64,000 nucleotides of DNA from assembly GCA_023333565.1 (NCBI GenBank), contig JAJKFH010003396.1:186001-250000 (forward strand), written 5' to 3'. Of the stretch, positions 1 to 11,205 are shown in pieces. The DNA comes from Puffinus mauretanicus (lineage: Eukaryota > Chordata > Aves > Procellariiformes > Procellariidae). The translations under genes and the position numbers were made by a program. The notes beneath the pieces were generated by a model that did not search any database, was not told the origin of the DNA, and saw only the letters and a list, made by a program, of their open reading frames with translations. How positions within the stretch are numbered: position 1 is the stretch's first letter; each line of letters begins with the position of its first letter.

Positions 1-274
1 AAAAAAATCTTACAAGAGAGAGTAACAGTTACTGTTCCCAGTCCATAATATTAGTTTTATTATCCAGAGCACCCGTCCAAGACCGCAACTACCAGTGCCC
101 AGGGAAGCTGCTGGCCTGGTCAAAGAGCAGCAAGCACTACACAGGCAATGTTTGCACATGGGTAAAATAATAGAATCATAGAATCATTAAGGTTGGAAAA
201 GACCTCCAAGATCATAGAGTCCAACCATCAACCCAACACCACCATGCCCACTACACCATGTCCCTAAGCCTCAT

Positions 275-682
275 CTACACGTCTTTTAAATACTTCCAGG
301 GATGGTGACTCAACCACTTCCCTGGGCAGCCTGTTCCAAGGCCTGACCACTCTTTCAGTAAAGAAATTTTTCCTAATGTCCAGCCTAAACCTCCCTTGGC
401 GCAACTTGAGGCCATTTCCTCTCGTCCTATCGCTAGAGGCAGATGGTCTCTTACTTGGCAGAGGAGACCAACACCTACCTCGCTACAACCTCCTTTCAAG
501 TAGGTGTAGAGCGCGATGAGGTCTCCCCTCAGCCTCCTCTTCTCCAGACTAAACAACCCCAGTTCCCTCAGCCGCTCCTCATAAGACTTGTGCTCCAGGC
601 CCTTCACCAGCTTTGTTGCCCTTCTCTGGACACGCTCCAGCACCTCCATGTCCTTCTTTAGCCAGGGCCCAGAACTGAACAT
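275..682 (-). pseudogene. CR1 ORF2 C-terminal fragment
   Basis: The C-terminal part of CR1 ORF2 in a different frame from the RT piece: it reads [20 protein letters not shown] and then [19 protein letters not shown], hallmarks of CR1 and related LINE C-termini. After CSEVGVGLL, near 470, it leaves the CR1 frame and ends in unrelated residues, so there is at least one further frameshift. Together with the break near 900 this shows a dead copy. Confidence 0.9.
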
Positions 683-823
683 ATTCCAGATGTGGCCTCA
701 CCAGTGCTTCTGTGAGCACAGGGGACTAACACCACCTCCCTGCCCTGCTGGCCACACTATTTCTGATACAGGCCAGGATGCCGTTGGCCTTCTTGGCCAC
801 CTGGGCACACTGCCGGCTCATGT

Positions 824-1489
824 TCAGCCGGCTGTCAACCAGCACCCCCAGGTCCTTTTCCTCTGGGCAGCTTTCCAGCCACTCTTCCCCAAGCCTGTAG
901 CGTTGTTGTGGCCGAAGTGCAGGACCTGGCCCTTGGCCTTGTTGAACCTCATACAGTTGGCCTCAGCCCATCGATTCAGCCTGTCCAGGTCCCTCTGCAG
1001 AGCCTTCCTGCCCTCGAGCAGATCAACACTCCCGCCCAGCTTGGTGTCGTCTGCAAACTCACTGAGGGAGCACTCGATCCCCTCATCCAGATCGTTGATA
1101 AAGATATTGAACAGGACTGGCCCCACTACTGAGCCCTGGGGAACACCACTTGTGACCGGCCGCCAACTGGATTTAACTCCGTTAACCACAACTCTCCGGG
1201 CCCGGCCGTCCAGCCAGTTTTTTACCCAGCCAAGAGTGCACCTGTCTAGGCCGTGAGCTGCCAGCTTCTCTAGGAGAATGCCATGGGAGACAGTGTCAAA
1301 GGCTTTACTGAAGTCCAGGTAGACCACACCCACAGCCTTTCCCTCATCCACTAGGCAGGTCACCTGGTCATAGAAGGAGATCAGGTTGGTCAAGCAGGAC
1401 CTGCCTTCCATGAACCCGAGCTGGCTGGGCCTGATCCCCTGGTTGTCCCGGACACGGCTCGTGAGCACCCTCAAAACGAACCGCTCCAC
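824..1489 (-). pseudogene. CR1 ORF2 reverse-transcriptase fragment
   Basis: A 221-codon open stretch holds the central RT motifs in order: YLDFSKAFD (residues 57-65, catalytic Asp), [11 protein letters not shown] (114-124) and FADD (145-148, catalytic pair). The endonuclease and N-terminal RT parts are absent because the element is 5'-truncated. After about residue 195 the frame drifts into non-CR1 residues (KAAQRKRTW...), showing a frameshift near 900. The first Met is only where the open stretch happens to begin. It cannot encode a working enzyme. Confidence 0.93.
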
Positions 1490-2034
1490 TTCCTAAAACA
1501 CTAGCAACTAGCCCTGAGGACTGCAACCCCCAGAGGTAATATGTAAGTGAGGTTGGGTACAGCCCCAAAGTGAGTCCCAATGTCATTCCAAGTTCAAGAA
1601 GAAGATGTGGAAAATGCTTTTTTTTGTGCCAGCTGCTCGTCTGCAAGCTTCTCTTTAGCTTTCTTCACAAGGTCCTGCAACTATTTACTCTTGCATAGTA
1701 GAGGATCCAGCACTATTAATACAAGAAATGGATCAAGGTTTGTCAGGAGAAGTCATAATTTTTGTTAAACCAGCTGATACAACTGTAAATTCTAAATAAG
1801 ATTTATGGCATAGAACTGCTTCAGCTGGACCTTCTAACTTCTCATATCAGATCTTGGAGGGCTTGTATACCCATGTCTTCTTCAGTTTCCCTCCCACACC
1901 TGTTATCAGCTGGTTGAACACAAGACATTACCTCTTCTCACAAAGCCTGTAAGTCTCTCTATTCCTATATGGTGAATATTGGGGTTTCCGTTACCCTTTT
2001 TAAATGTTTTTTTCACCGCCCACTACCAGCAAAC

Positions 2035-2123
2035 CTGTTGGAACTGGCTCAGCTGGCAGCTGCTGCTTTTCTCGGAGCTCCCAAATGCGCACACTGCCAT
2101 CTTCTGAACAGGAGATCAGCTGC
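2035..2123 (-). CDS. WDR41: WDR41 coding exon 11 (last in window)
   Basis: 89 bases complete Arg335, encode residues 336-364 and give one base to residue 365. The exon opens QLISCSEDGSVRIWELREKQ and ends LPAEPVPT, matching human. The acceptor is TTTGCAG. The donor ACAG/GTTTGC is non-consensus after GT; I placed it because the human protein continues PVPTGFFNMW. Without splicing, the frame runs GLLVVGGEKNI and stops at 2,002-2,000. From memory, the loop reported to contact PQLC2 is just downstream, in sequence outside this window. Confidence 0.92.
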
Positions 2124-3105
2124 CTGCAAAAACAGTTGATAAGCAACACTAGCATGGATACTTATCTGAGCAAGTCACCTTGTGATGTTTCTATAAAAGA
2201 GACAGCAAGTGCCTCAGGTTCTACACAAGTTTGCTAGAACTCTCAAATGCAGCAGGACATCCAGGCATTCCAGGCAAAACAAGGTGCCCAATGTAACAGG
2301 ACAAACTACAATGGTCTTGCAAAGTAAGTGGAAAAAAATACACATTTTCAATCCCATTTTAAAGGCATACCACTCTATAAAACAAAAAATAACAAGTTTA
2401 GACTCTGCAAAGACAGTTCCACTAACTGGATTCCATAAGCTTACTTTCATTAAGCAAAACCATATTTTTTCTTATGGAAAAATAACAAAAGGAAAGATAC
2501 TCCTTTTTGTTACATGTTTAGAACAGCAGATGCATTTACAAGATCAAGGCCCTCATTTTTATCTTCTGACATACTTTTGCTCCATTGAACAAGAGTATAA
2601 AGGGATCTAACAACACAACTATTAGATTATATATACATAGCAAATTGTCCAACTTGGCTGTCAAAATAAGTTCCAGCTAGAAATTCAGCACAAAGGCTGG
2701 AAGATACTATTTTTTGTTAAAACATTTCAACTGTTACAAAATATTTAGTGAAAAATATTTACTGAATATGCCATAGGTCTTTGCTTTATAGAAGTAAAAT
2801 GCCATTAAGCTATATTTTCACAGTGTACACAAAAGTGCTTTATCAAGTCTGATTTTGAAAATAGCAAAGATATGTTACTCTGAGCCTGTGCATCAAGCAT
2901 ACTGGATTATATTTTTTTCACATTGAAAAACTTTTCAATGCATTTTCAAAAATCAGATCAACAAGCTCTATCTAATAAAAGCAGATCAAACTAAAGATCA
3001 AGTCCCTGCCCTAGAAATTAGATGTAGCCTTGCAGAGTGTCTCTAGCCACCCTTCCGAATTCTGCATTTCTTTACTGCATTAACAAAATGTACCGTGACT
3101 CATAC
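2124..3105 (-). other. WDR41 intron 10
   Basis: 982 bases of AT-rich intron between donor GTATGA and acceptor TTTGCAG. I see no repeat family or additional exon in it. Confidence 0.9.
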
Positions 3106-3227
3106 CTGTTTGGAACCTTCTCAATGTGCAGCACAGAGGAGTCGTGAGCAGTTCTCTGACAGGCAATCACACGCTTCATTTGAAGATTATATACGTATAT
3201 GCCTTTCCCAACAGCAGCAAACACACA
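3106..3227 (-). CDS. WDR41: WDR41 coding exon 10
   Basis: 122 bases encode residues 295-334 plus two bases of Arg335. The exon opens CVFAAVGKGIYVYNLQMKRV and continues IACQRTAHDSSVLHIEKVPN, close to human NVFAAVGRGLYVYSLQMKRV. The acceptor is TTTCCAG and the donor ACAG/GTATGA. It forms a blade that lacks a canonical WD dipeptide and leads into the His-Asp turn of the next one. Confidence 0.95.
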
Positions 3228-4191
3228 CTGGAAAGAAAATTCAATGGAACAACTTACAGAAACAGACACTGAAAGATCACCCTGCATGTAATGGATTTCC
3301 AGCAGTACTATGACATCATCTAGCCTGCATTATCTAGCTTGTTTCTGTCCTCGTGTTACTGCTTTATCCCAAACATACAGAATCCACAAGTTATAGAAAA
3401 AATGCGGACTTTTTGGAGGAAATGAGAGATATCCTCCTACGCTCTAAGCAGTTGTTTCATTTCTGCATTTTCATCCTGTACCTTATAGTCCAAGCAGAAA
3501 CCAAGGATACCAACAAATCAACACATTTCTGCAATTAAATATTTATGTTCTTACACTAAAACAATGCTCTGTGTTTCGACAAACTCTTATTTTATCAAGA
3601 AAGACTGAGAATACAGGAAGCTGTTCTGCATTTTTGCCATTTTTTTTTAATTTAACTGAAGCTGCACAAAGAGGTCTTGCTCAAGCATTTGGGCTCTGCT
3701 GAGTGTAAAAAAGGAACTCTCTCACAGAAAGGTATTACACAATACTGCAAAGATCTGGAACCATTTTGCATTCAATGCTCTTCTTCAGAAAAGTGCAGGG
3801 ATTCCATCTCCATCACAGCCCTAAGAAGCCACAGACTGTTTACAGATCATTGGATCTGACCCTCTCACGACCTGTAATAATTTTAGAGAGGACAAATGTA
3901 CAATCGTGTGTACATACACACGATAAATATTTGGTACCAAACAGAGGAGTGCAAAACGCTTCCATTCAGTACATACTGAGTTTTTGAACATACCTTGTTT
4001 AGGTGATGGTATGCTGGACCTTCTCCCTGAATGGCCTGCTTTCATCTACACAGCCCAAACATTAATGTCTCATAAGCAGTTCACACTACACACTTGTCAA
4101 CATCTTGTAAAACTGGTAACCCTGTGCCTTTGACTAAGACTTCCTATATATATTCAACAGTTTTTTAACACTGTTCAAAACTCTTTGTCCA

Positions 4192-4240
4192 GGTTTTTGT
4201 GGGTTTTTTTGGGTTTTTTTTGTTTTTGTTTTTGTTTTTC
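4192..4240. repeat. T/G-rich low-complexity tract
   Basis: T runs broken by single or triple G (GGGTTTTTTT, then TGTTTTTGTTTTTG). Simple-sequence DNA inside WDR41 intron 9. Confidence 0.8.
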
Positions 4241-4410
4241 TTATGCACATCAGAGGTGGGAGCTCCAATAGCTCTGAAACTAAGCTCAGGCTTCTGATAG
4301 CACTCTACCAAATCAAGGAAAAAACACTGAGCCCATTTTTATTACTTTTCTAGTTTTGTGTGAGGCTCAATTCAATGGCCTTCCACATCACTCTTCCACT
4401 CCTACATCTC

Positions 4411-4450
4411 AGCCTTTTCTCCCCCCGCCCCCCCTTTTTTTTTTTTTTTT
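4411..4450. repeat. Polypyrimidine C/T tract
   Basis: A run of cytosines followed by about 16 thymines, with one interrupting G. It is low-complexity intron sequence and probably length-variable. Confidence 0.85.
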
Positions 4451-4929
4451 AACCACAAGCCCCGGCAAAACCCGGGTCATCTCAAATTCCAAGAAAATAA
4501 CAGATGATGAAGCATAAATTGTACACCTGTCTTAACAGGCAAGTTAAAACCACACACACATATATCAGGACAGCAGATGCTTTCCTTAGCACCGTTTCCT
4601 AGTATTGCCAAACCCTCACCACTTTCTAAGTAGGAACTTTACAATATAGACAGTTCTGCCCTAAAAGCACCTTCCATTTCAGGATGGAACGCTAGACCAC
4701 CTTTTCTTCCCACCATTCAAAAGTCTCACAATAAATAAAATTCTGCAGCAATTTGTTTAGTTCAGTTCCATGAATGGAAGAAAGTCCTCAGCAGCCTCAG
4801 ATTCCACATTCAATGTGTTCATTCCGAACTCCCCAAAATTCTCCACCTCCCTCTTAAAACACATCTTCTGTACCTTTCAAGCAGGGAGTCAGAATGTTTT
4901 GAAGCCAAATTACAGAGCTTCTTCTGAAC

Positions 4930-5053
4930 AGACTAGATATAAGGAAGAAATTTTTTACAATGAGGGTGGTGAAACACTGGAACAGGTTGCCCAGAGATGC
5001 CCCATTCCTGGAAACATTCAAGGTCAGGTTGGACAGGGCTCTGAGCTGGATTG
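4930..5053 (+). mobile_element. CR1 3' fragment, degraded
   Basis: Reads AGATATAAGGAAGAAATTTT and then GGGTGGTGAAACACTGGAAC and GGTTGCCCAGAGATGCCCC, the standard CR1 3' region in plus orientation. It has a short deletion where other copies carry AGCTGTGGATG, and it loses similarity after about 5,053, before the terminal octamers. It lies antisense to WDR41. Confidence 0.85.
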
Positions 5054-6026
5054 GCTTTTTGCTCCTTCTAAACTAAACACCCACAACAAAACCACTGGAA
5101 GTCCTACCTTTAGAGACAACTACATCTCTTTCCCCTCACACCCCCCAATGTTTCTCTCTCCAGTGTTTTAGGAATGCTCTTTTCACAAACAGACAAGTGC
5201 ATCAGGTGACTACTTGGGCCTCAGTCTACATTCTGGTTTTCCACAGCTTTTATTCTGTTATAGCTCGTATCTCTGAATCCATTTCTAGGAATCTCTTTCT
5301 TAATCATTCCCCAGCAATGGATCTACAGGCCCCAAAACAGAATCCCACTATGCCCCAACTATGAAACATCTTTTCTTTTGCCACTAACAGTTGGTAACAT
5401 TTCACAAAAGTAAACAACAGCCTGAGGATTTTTAGTGTTTCCTGAACAATAACTGGGTTCTGCCTGAGTATTCTGACAAAGAACTCTTGGATTATCTCCA
5501 AAGCATGATTACAGTAGACTGGATTTTGGACCCATATTTGTGCTCTTTGCGGTTGAGTATAGCCCATCTGAACAGAAGCAGCAATATTTATTTACTACTA
5601 AGCATAGACATATGCCTATTCTTTAATTCACTTCATAGTACCTCCAGCTATAACTATTCAAGAGGCGCATTATTGTGGAAACTGCATTTCTAAAAACATG
5701 GAATATGAAAGATGTATGCCATCAAAACACACACCTCCTGTTTATTTTTCTCTAGTGGTACTGTAAATAACTAATAAATCATTAGTCAAAAAGAAATGCT
5801 GTTGAGACAGTCCATTATGTTAGTTCCCATACCATCAACATATTATAACCTTCAGTTAGCTTAATGACCAAAATTTTATATAAAAACTGTTGACTGTATA
5901 AAGACAGCTGTGTGCTTTTTAAAGAAGCCTCTCATATTACCACAAGCAAACTGAAAACACAAAACACTTGGCCTTCTGTGGTAAGGTCATGCTAGCTCAC
6001 TTGAAGTTTACACTAAAGCTTTTTAC

Positions 6027-6211
6027 CTCCTCATCAAACGTTAAGTGTTGAACTGAAGTTTCATTTGGGCTTTGGGATAACTTTATTTCCGGCTGTGCAT
6101 CTGGATGGACAGAGGAATCCCAGAAGTTGCACTCAGATGCCTGCTTTGTCCAGTCAAGTGCATCCCAAACTATTAACTCACCCACATGAGAACCTGTCAC
6201 AAAAGTCAAGT
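6027..6211 (-). CDS. WDR41: WDR41 coding exon 9 (largest, 185 bases)
   Basis: Completes Asp233 and encodes residues 234-294. The exon opens LTFVTGSHVGELIVWDALDW, a strong WD strand, then NFWDSSVHPDAQPEIKL, and ends TFDEE before donor GAG/GTAAAA. The acceptor has an uninterrupted pyrimidine tract of T then C (plus strand 6,215-6,234) before TCTAG. The stretch SVHPDAQPEIKLSQSPNETS is a polar loop between blades and is more divergent from human than the strands. It ends in phase 0. Confidence 0.95.
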
Positions 6212-7524
6212 CTAGAGGGGGGGAAAAAAAAAATACTACACATAGAAATCATATCATACAAAAAAATCCATTTCACACAAGGTTACAACCCTAGAAATTT
6301 AAGGGAGCCCATTTTCGAGCGAAGCTATGTAGAATGTGCAATATGTAACTGACCAGACAAAATCCTCTCCCCTTGAGTAAATACTCATTTGATTACCTAG
6401 CACATCTTAGATGAGCAAAAGGAGATGAGCTCTCTCTTGTAAAATTAAAACTAGGAAGGAGAACATTCACTGGCCACAGTGCACAGTACAGCATAGCAAA
6501 GGCAAGGAACACCACCAGAAGTATATACAAGCATTTGAAGTTCATTTGTTGCCTACATACAAAACCCTTCTATTCCTTGGACAAGTAGGTGTATCAGTAC
6601 TCCTCAGACACAGCAAAGTATGACTTTGCCATAAACGGAAATACTGATCACAAATTAAATGGATGAGCTAATGGCAAGATTGAATTAGCTGCTCCTGAAT
6701 CTGTTAATCACACATGGAAAGAAACCAATTCAACAATATTTAATGCAGGTAGCATATTGTCTTATTAAGCCCAATATTGCTTCCCTTTCATAATCAAAAA
6801 GAAGAAAATAATGGCAACAGGAAACCCCAGAAACAACTACCATAGAATCCAAGTTTTCTTCTTTCCAGGTTCTTGTTACCTCTGTACCACAGCCCCTTTG
6901 TGCCAACCAGGCTGGCACAAACAAGCCCCAGGACTAATATACACTCTCTATCACACCAGCAGTAACTTGTCCTGGGCTCTGGGGGTGCTCCATAAAAAAA
7001 GACAGGGAAGAACAAAGTAGAAGGGGTGGGTACCTGCAGAAGAGTAGACAGAATTTCAGGTAATAGCTCAGTATTGCCCTAACGAGCAGCAGAGATCGCT
7101 GCTCATCTTCCAGAGCCTCTAAGTAATGGATCTATATGCACACCCAGAACTTTCATTTATCAGGGACTACAACTGCAAAGGATGTGGCATTGTATATTCC
7201 ATTTTAAGAATCAGAAGGAACAAGAAAAAATAGCATTTTAAACTTTCCCAACAGGAGGAAGACCCAAAGTTTCATTCCCATCAATGACATTGCCTCTTTT
7301 GCGCCTTTTCTACATCGTAACCTGCCTGGTTTCATTTCACTGTTAATCCATAAATAAAGCCATTATATTTTCATATTTCACTACCTTTGCAGCTACACAG
7401 GAAGATATGTCTACTAGTTATAAAGTTTCACTCCAGTCAAAAGTTTGGTCCCAATAAAAACTCCATAGTTGAAATATCCCGCTGGTTACTAACAAAATTA
7501 GTAACATTATAAAACGACTATTAC
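6212..7524 (-). other. WDR41 intron 8
   Basis: 1,313 bases between donor GTAATA and acceptor TCTAG. The T/C tract of the acceptor (6,215-6,234) is its only distinct feature. Confidence 0.9.
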
Positions 7525-7635
7525 CATGGACACTGACTAATGACAAAATGTTATCCTGATGGTCAACAAGGCGTTTTACTTCAAGGACATTCCAACCTTC
7601 AGACCCATCATTAGAAGCCATCAACCTAAAAATGA
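7525..7635 (-). CDS. WDR41: WDR41 coding exon 8
   Basis: 111 bases complete Ile196 and encode residues 197-232, opening IFRLMASNDGSEGWNVLEVK and continuing with RLVDHQDNILSLVSVH. The acceptor is TTTTAAG, a less common AAG site. I preferred it to a TTTTAG nine bases downstream because it restores the conserved ELIIFRL strand. The donor CATG/GTAATA leaves one base of Asp233. The loop MASNDGSEGWN differs from the human VAPTEGSLEWD and is the most divergent part of this exon. Confidence 0.94.
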
Positions 7636-8799
7636 CTTAAAAGATAGAGAGAGAAATTGCCTAAATAAGGTTTATCATTCAGAGTAAAATGTAGTTAAAG
7701 CCACTTATGACCACTCATAACACCAAAAAAAAGGGAATAAATTATTTCAGTGTTATTAATAAGGCCTCTTACTACAGCAACTATAGGATAAAACATTTCA
7801 GCCTAGTAACTCTGAAATCCAGAGAATCGGTCAAAATCGGAAGTTGCAGAAAGCACAAGTGAAAAGTATTAGACATCTTTATGGATAAGTAAACTAAAAG
7901 CGAAACATCTTTCTTAAGGGCTCATCTGACTGAAAACTATTATTCAAAAGGATGCAATATTCTCTAGTAAGGCAGTCAAGATCGCCAGGAATTAAGACTT
8001 TATTTTAACCAGTCTTGGAACTTCTTTTATGGTATCTCGAGGGCACTACAAAAGGACTGTGGGAAGTTCAGAGGGAAGTTTACATTGCATACCAGTGTAT
8101 AAACACAAGACGACTATTTTTAATTCGCTCCTGATTCTTTGAACAGAATATCAGATTGCTATTTTTCAGCTAAGTGTTTAATCACATTGAGTAAAGTATG
8201 TTGTTTTGCTGATTCAGTGCTCTATTTTTTCTCCTGGATTTTTTTCCATATTTTGAAATTTCAGTAATTTTATAAAACACGCTTATTTAGAAGACTCTCC
8301 ACCACCAGCTAGCCGATGATTTACAGTTTGCATACATAGAAAACCCTGCCTCCAAGTGAGCAACAGAGAAACCATCACATTGTCACATTATGGCTTTGGA
8401 CAGTATAATGAGATCAGCAATATCTCGTACTCCTGATCTTGCAATAAGGAGGCTCTAGAGAAGCCTAGTATCTAACAGGTCACGTAATGAGTTCCAGACC
8501 TTCCCAGAAAGACAAACGTAGATCGCCACAATCAGATCTGGACAGGTGGCAATAACAGTAATAACAATAACAAAGAATATAGAAAAGTCTTGTCATGCAG
8601 ATCTCAACAAAATTCCTGAATGAGATTCGTATTGTCTGCCTCTTTGTCAAATAAGGGAAAAAGGAAGAAGGTTGTTAATCACACCCTAATACCATTTACT
8701 TTTCCCATGTAATTCCAGCAGCATGCTCTTTACACATATCTCTGATAAGCAGCTGTAAGAGAGAAACATGAACATTTAACAGAAAGGCAACATACTCAC
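7636..8799 (-). other. WDR41 intron 7
   Basis: 1,164 bases from donor GTGAGT to acceptor TTTTAAG. It is AT-rich with no recognised repeat. Confidence 0.9.
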
Positions 8800-8862
8800 T
8801 TAGCTCTTTGCCAACAGCTGCCGCAACACAATTTTTGGGCAATTCAACCAAAGCACTGATAC
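8800..8862 (-). CDS. WDR41: WDR41 coding exon 7
   Basis: 63 bases complete Gly175, encode residues 176-195 (ISALVELPKNCVAAAVGKEL) and give one base to Ile196. The acceptor is TTCAAAG and the donor A/GTGAGT. This is the outer strand set of blade 4, where human has ISALVEIPKNCVVAAVGKEL. The exon length is a multiple of three but it begins and ends inside codons. Confidence 0.95.
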   Translation of the reverse strand, partial: VSVLWLNCPKIVLRQLLAKS

Positions 8863-10586
8863 CTTTGAAAAAATACAGAAGAGAGGAAAGGATATTCATT
8901 GGCCACAAGAAAACACAGGCAACTGTTAATTCTTTATTAATAAAGTTCTTCATAATCTTCCTTCCACTTATAAGTTATTATCAAAATAAAAGCATATTGC
9001 CTGACATGAAAGTTAAACGGCATTGGAAGTGAACAGATTAACCTCGCACAGAGGTAGAGTCAGGAGTTTTGGTCCTGAATCCAGCAGAATTCTGAACGTC
9101 AAACTTGAGGTGAAGCTGAGAGTCAATAATCTTTTTATTTTAAATACAGTTAAGATGTTTATGTCCTAATGCTGGACAATATTAAGGACACTGTGGTAAT
9201 TATTTAGACTCTAAACATAGGTAATACCAAAGTTATTAGACACTGGTACTACTACAGTATGCATGATACTAAAATATCATGCAGAGCCAGCTGAAGAAGA
9301 ATAAGATAAAATGTCCAGCTTGCTGTTACTCTGCCTTCATCCTGCACAGAATTCCCCCAGTCTGTGCTGCCACACCATTAAAGGAAAATTCCCCAAGGAA
9401 TAAGCAATCTGTCCTTTTCCCCACAAAAGAAGCAAGAGATTAGGAGGGAAGAGAGAGCCCATGCTGCACATCCTATTGACCCCTTGTACAAAAGTTTCAA
9501 CAGCACCTGACGCTAAGCACTACAGCACCACTTCCAACTGGTATTTGGCATGATATTTTGTATTGAACCAAGAGAAATATTAATATGCTCAAAGATTCAG
9601 AAGGTTTTGCCTACCACTACTCCATTATGCCAAAAATAAGAGGACCTTATAGCAGCCTTCCAGTACCTGAAGGGGGCCTACCAGAAAACTGGAGAGAGAC
9701 TTTTTACAAGGGCATGTAGTGATAGGACAAGGGGCAATGACTTTAAACTGAAAGCGGATAGATTTAGATTAGATATAAGGAAGAAATTCTTCACTATGAG
9801 GGTGGTGAGGCACTGGAACAGGTTGCCCAGAGAAGCTGTGGATGCCCCATCCTTGGAAGTGTTCAAGGCCAGGTTGGATGGGGCTTTGAGCAACCTGGTC
9901 TAGTGGAAGGTGTCCCTGCCCATGGCAGGGGGGTTGGAACTAGATGATCTTTAAGGTCCCCTCCAAACCAAACCATTCTATGATGCTATGAAAATACTGG
10001 TTCCAACTTTGAATTCGATTCACAGCTTCGTAGGGATGTTTGTAAAGTATGGCAATAATATGCAACAATTTTCTTTGCATGGACAGATAATATATAAGCT
10101 TATTAATAGAAAAGCATGATTGACATTGAGATCTAATTACATTTACTGTATTTGTATCAAAACCTGCATTTGCTACATCAAAAGTACTGATTCTTAATAA
10201 TAAAAAGAAATCTTTACTGCTCTATTACTACAAAGCTTTACTTAGCAAAAATAAAATTCCCGCTTGTTCACAGAGAAAGCCAGCCAAAGGATCTGGTCCA
10301 CATTACAGCAAGCGTATCAATCAGCATCCGAGGTCTAGCCCTGTAAGTCCAAGCTAATGTATAGTTACTGAGATTTGACATATTCTAAAATTCACACAGC
10401 ACAGGAGATTAAAAGCAGTCTTAATTCTGAAACGATTAAGTTTGACATTTAAAAAAATAGAGAGTGGCTCTAATACATAATGTTATCATTAGAATTAAAG
10501 AGAATTGGCCAAGTTGGTTTTGCATCATTATACAGATCCATTTTACTTGCACTTTAACAGCTATAATGAGTCATTTACATTTTTAC
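8863..10586 (-). other. WDR41 intron 6
   Basis: 1,724 bases. It carries a CR1 3' end in the opposite orientation to the gene (about 9,636-9,990) and is otherwise unremarkable. Confidence 0.9.
9636..9990 (+). mobile_element. CR1 3' end in intron 6
   Basis: A contiguous CR1 3' region: AGGACCTTATAGCAGCCTTC, then TAAGGAAGAAATTCTTCACT, then GGTTGCCCAGAGAAGCTGTG, ending AACCATTCTATGATGCTATG, the octamer-type terminus. It is truncated at 5' and antisense to WDR41. Its subfamily differs from the 168-1,494 element: the two do not share the same 3' UTR body. Confidence 0.95.
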
Positions 10587-10698
10587 CTGCATCAGTAAGA
10601 TGACTGGTCTTACACAAGAGATCTAATTTTCGGTTCCAAACACATAGATCACTCCCTCCAGACAACCATACATCCAGTCTTTGAAGAACTGTCAAACA
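10587..10698 (-). CDS. WDR41: WDR41 coding exon 6
   Basis: 112 bases encode residues 138-174 plus one base of Gly175. The exon opens CLTVLQRLDVWLSGGSDLCV and continues WNRKLDLLCKTSHLTDA, nearly identical to the human segment, with only small changes such as Ser for Asn in GGSDL. This is blade 3, ending in the Val-Trp-Asn strand. The acceptor is CTGCAG and the donor GCAG/GTAAAA. Confidence 0.96.
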
Positions 10699-11205
10699 CT
10701 GCAGTACAAAAATCAGATATATGTTCCCTGCAAAAGTTCTACAGGGAATTTCTCAGTGAAACCATCATGAGCTTTAGCTAGATAAAGCTGTAAGTACTAT
10801 GAAATACAGTATTAAGGTGTCACTTCCCTGAAAAATACAGATTTAATTACATACTACATGTTACATTTTTCCATCAACAATGCAAAAACTGATTTTTCAG
10901 CGATTGTTTTCTTCTATTAACATTCAACAACTAGTTTGACTGTAGGCTGCCTTTTCCAACACAGTAACAAAACCAAGCCATAAAATGACGTTTGTTCTAC
11001 ATCCTTTCAAAAAGAATATTGAAGTATTAAAAGTTCCAAAAACAAATTAAGAATTGTGCCCACTTCTCAGTCAGTCATTATTCCTGTTCTTAAACCAAAC
11101 ACTGCTGTTCGTTTTAACACACCTGCCCATATGGCCCATGAGCCATACATAATAGATTCTTGTATACAACAAAACAACAGATATACTAGGGTTTCCTCAG
11201 CTTAC
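10699..11205 (-). other. WDR41 intron 5
   Basis: 507 bases from donor GTAAGC to acceptor CTGCAG. No repeats recognised. Confidence 0.9.

Larger units (their letters stand above)
168..1494 (-). mobile_element. CR1 LINE, 5'-truncated
   Basis: The plus strand starts at the left with AATAGAATCATAGAATCATT, the reverse complement of the avian CR1 3' end with its octamer repeats. Rightward it runs back through the 3' UTR-like part and the end of ORF2, so the element reads on the minus strand, as WDR41 does. It breaks off near 1,494 inside the reverse-transcriptase domain, the usual 5' truncation from incomplete reverse transcription. It lies in the truncated last intron of WDR41. The long open RT stretch suggests it is fairly young compared with the other CR1 pieces here. 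Confidence 0.95.
1..2034 (-). other. WDR41 intron 11, partial
   Basis: Holds the CR1 insertion (168-1,494). The remaining bases, 1-167 and 1,495-2,034, contain no recognisable WDR41 exon. A short lysine-rich frame at 1,594-1,680 is treated under findings. The acceptor of this intron is outside the window. Confidence 0.75.
3228..6026 (-). other. WDR41 intron 9
   Basis: 2,799 bases. It contains a T/G-rich simple tract (4,192-4,240), a C-then-T tract (4,411-4,450) and a CR1 scrap (about 4,930-5,053). The rest is ordinary intron sequence. Confidence 0.9.

Noticed and set aside
1..2034. WDR41 exons 12 and 13
   Set aside because: No frame here matches the human C-terminal segments (starting FFNMWGFG, or GLVTCSADHLIILW), so they must lie left of the window.
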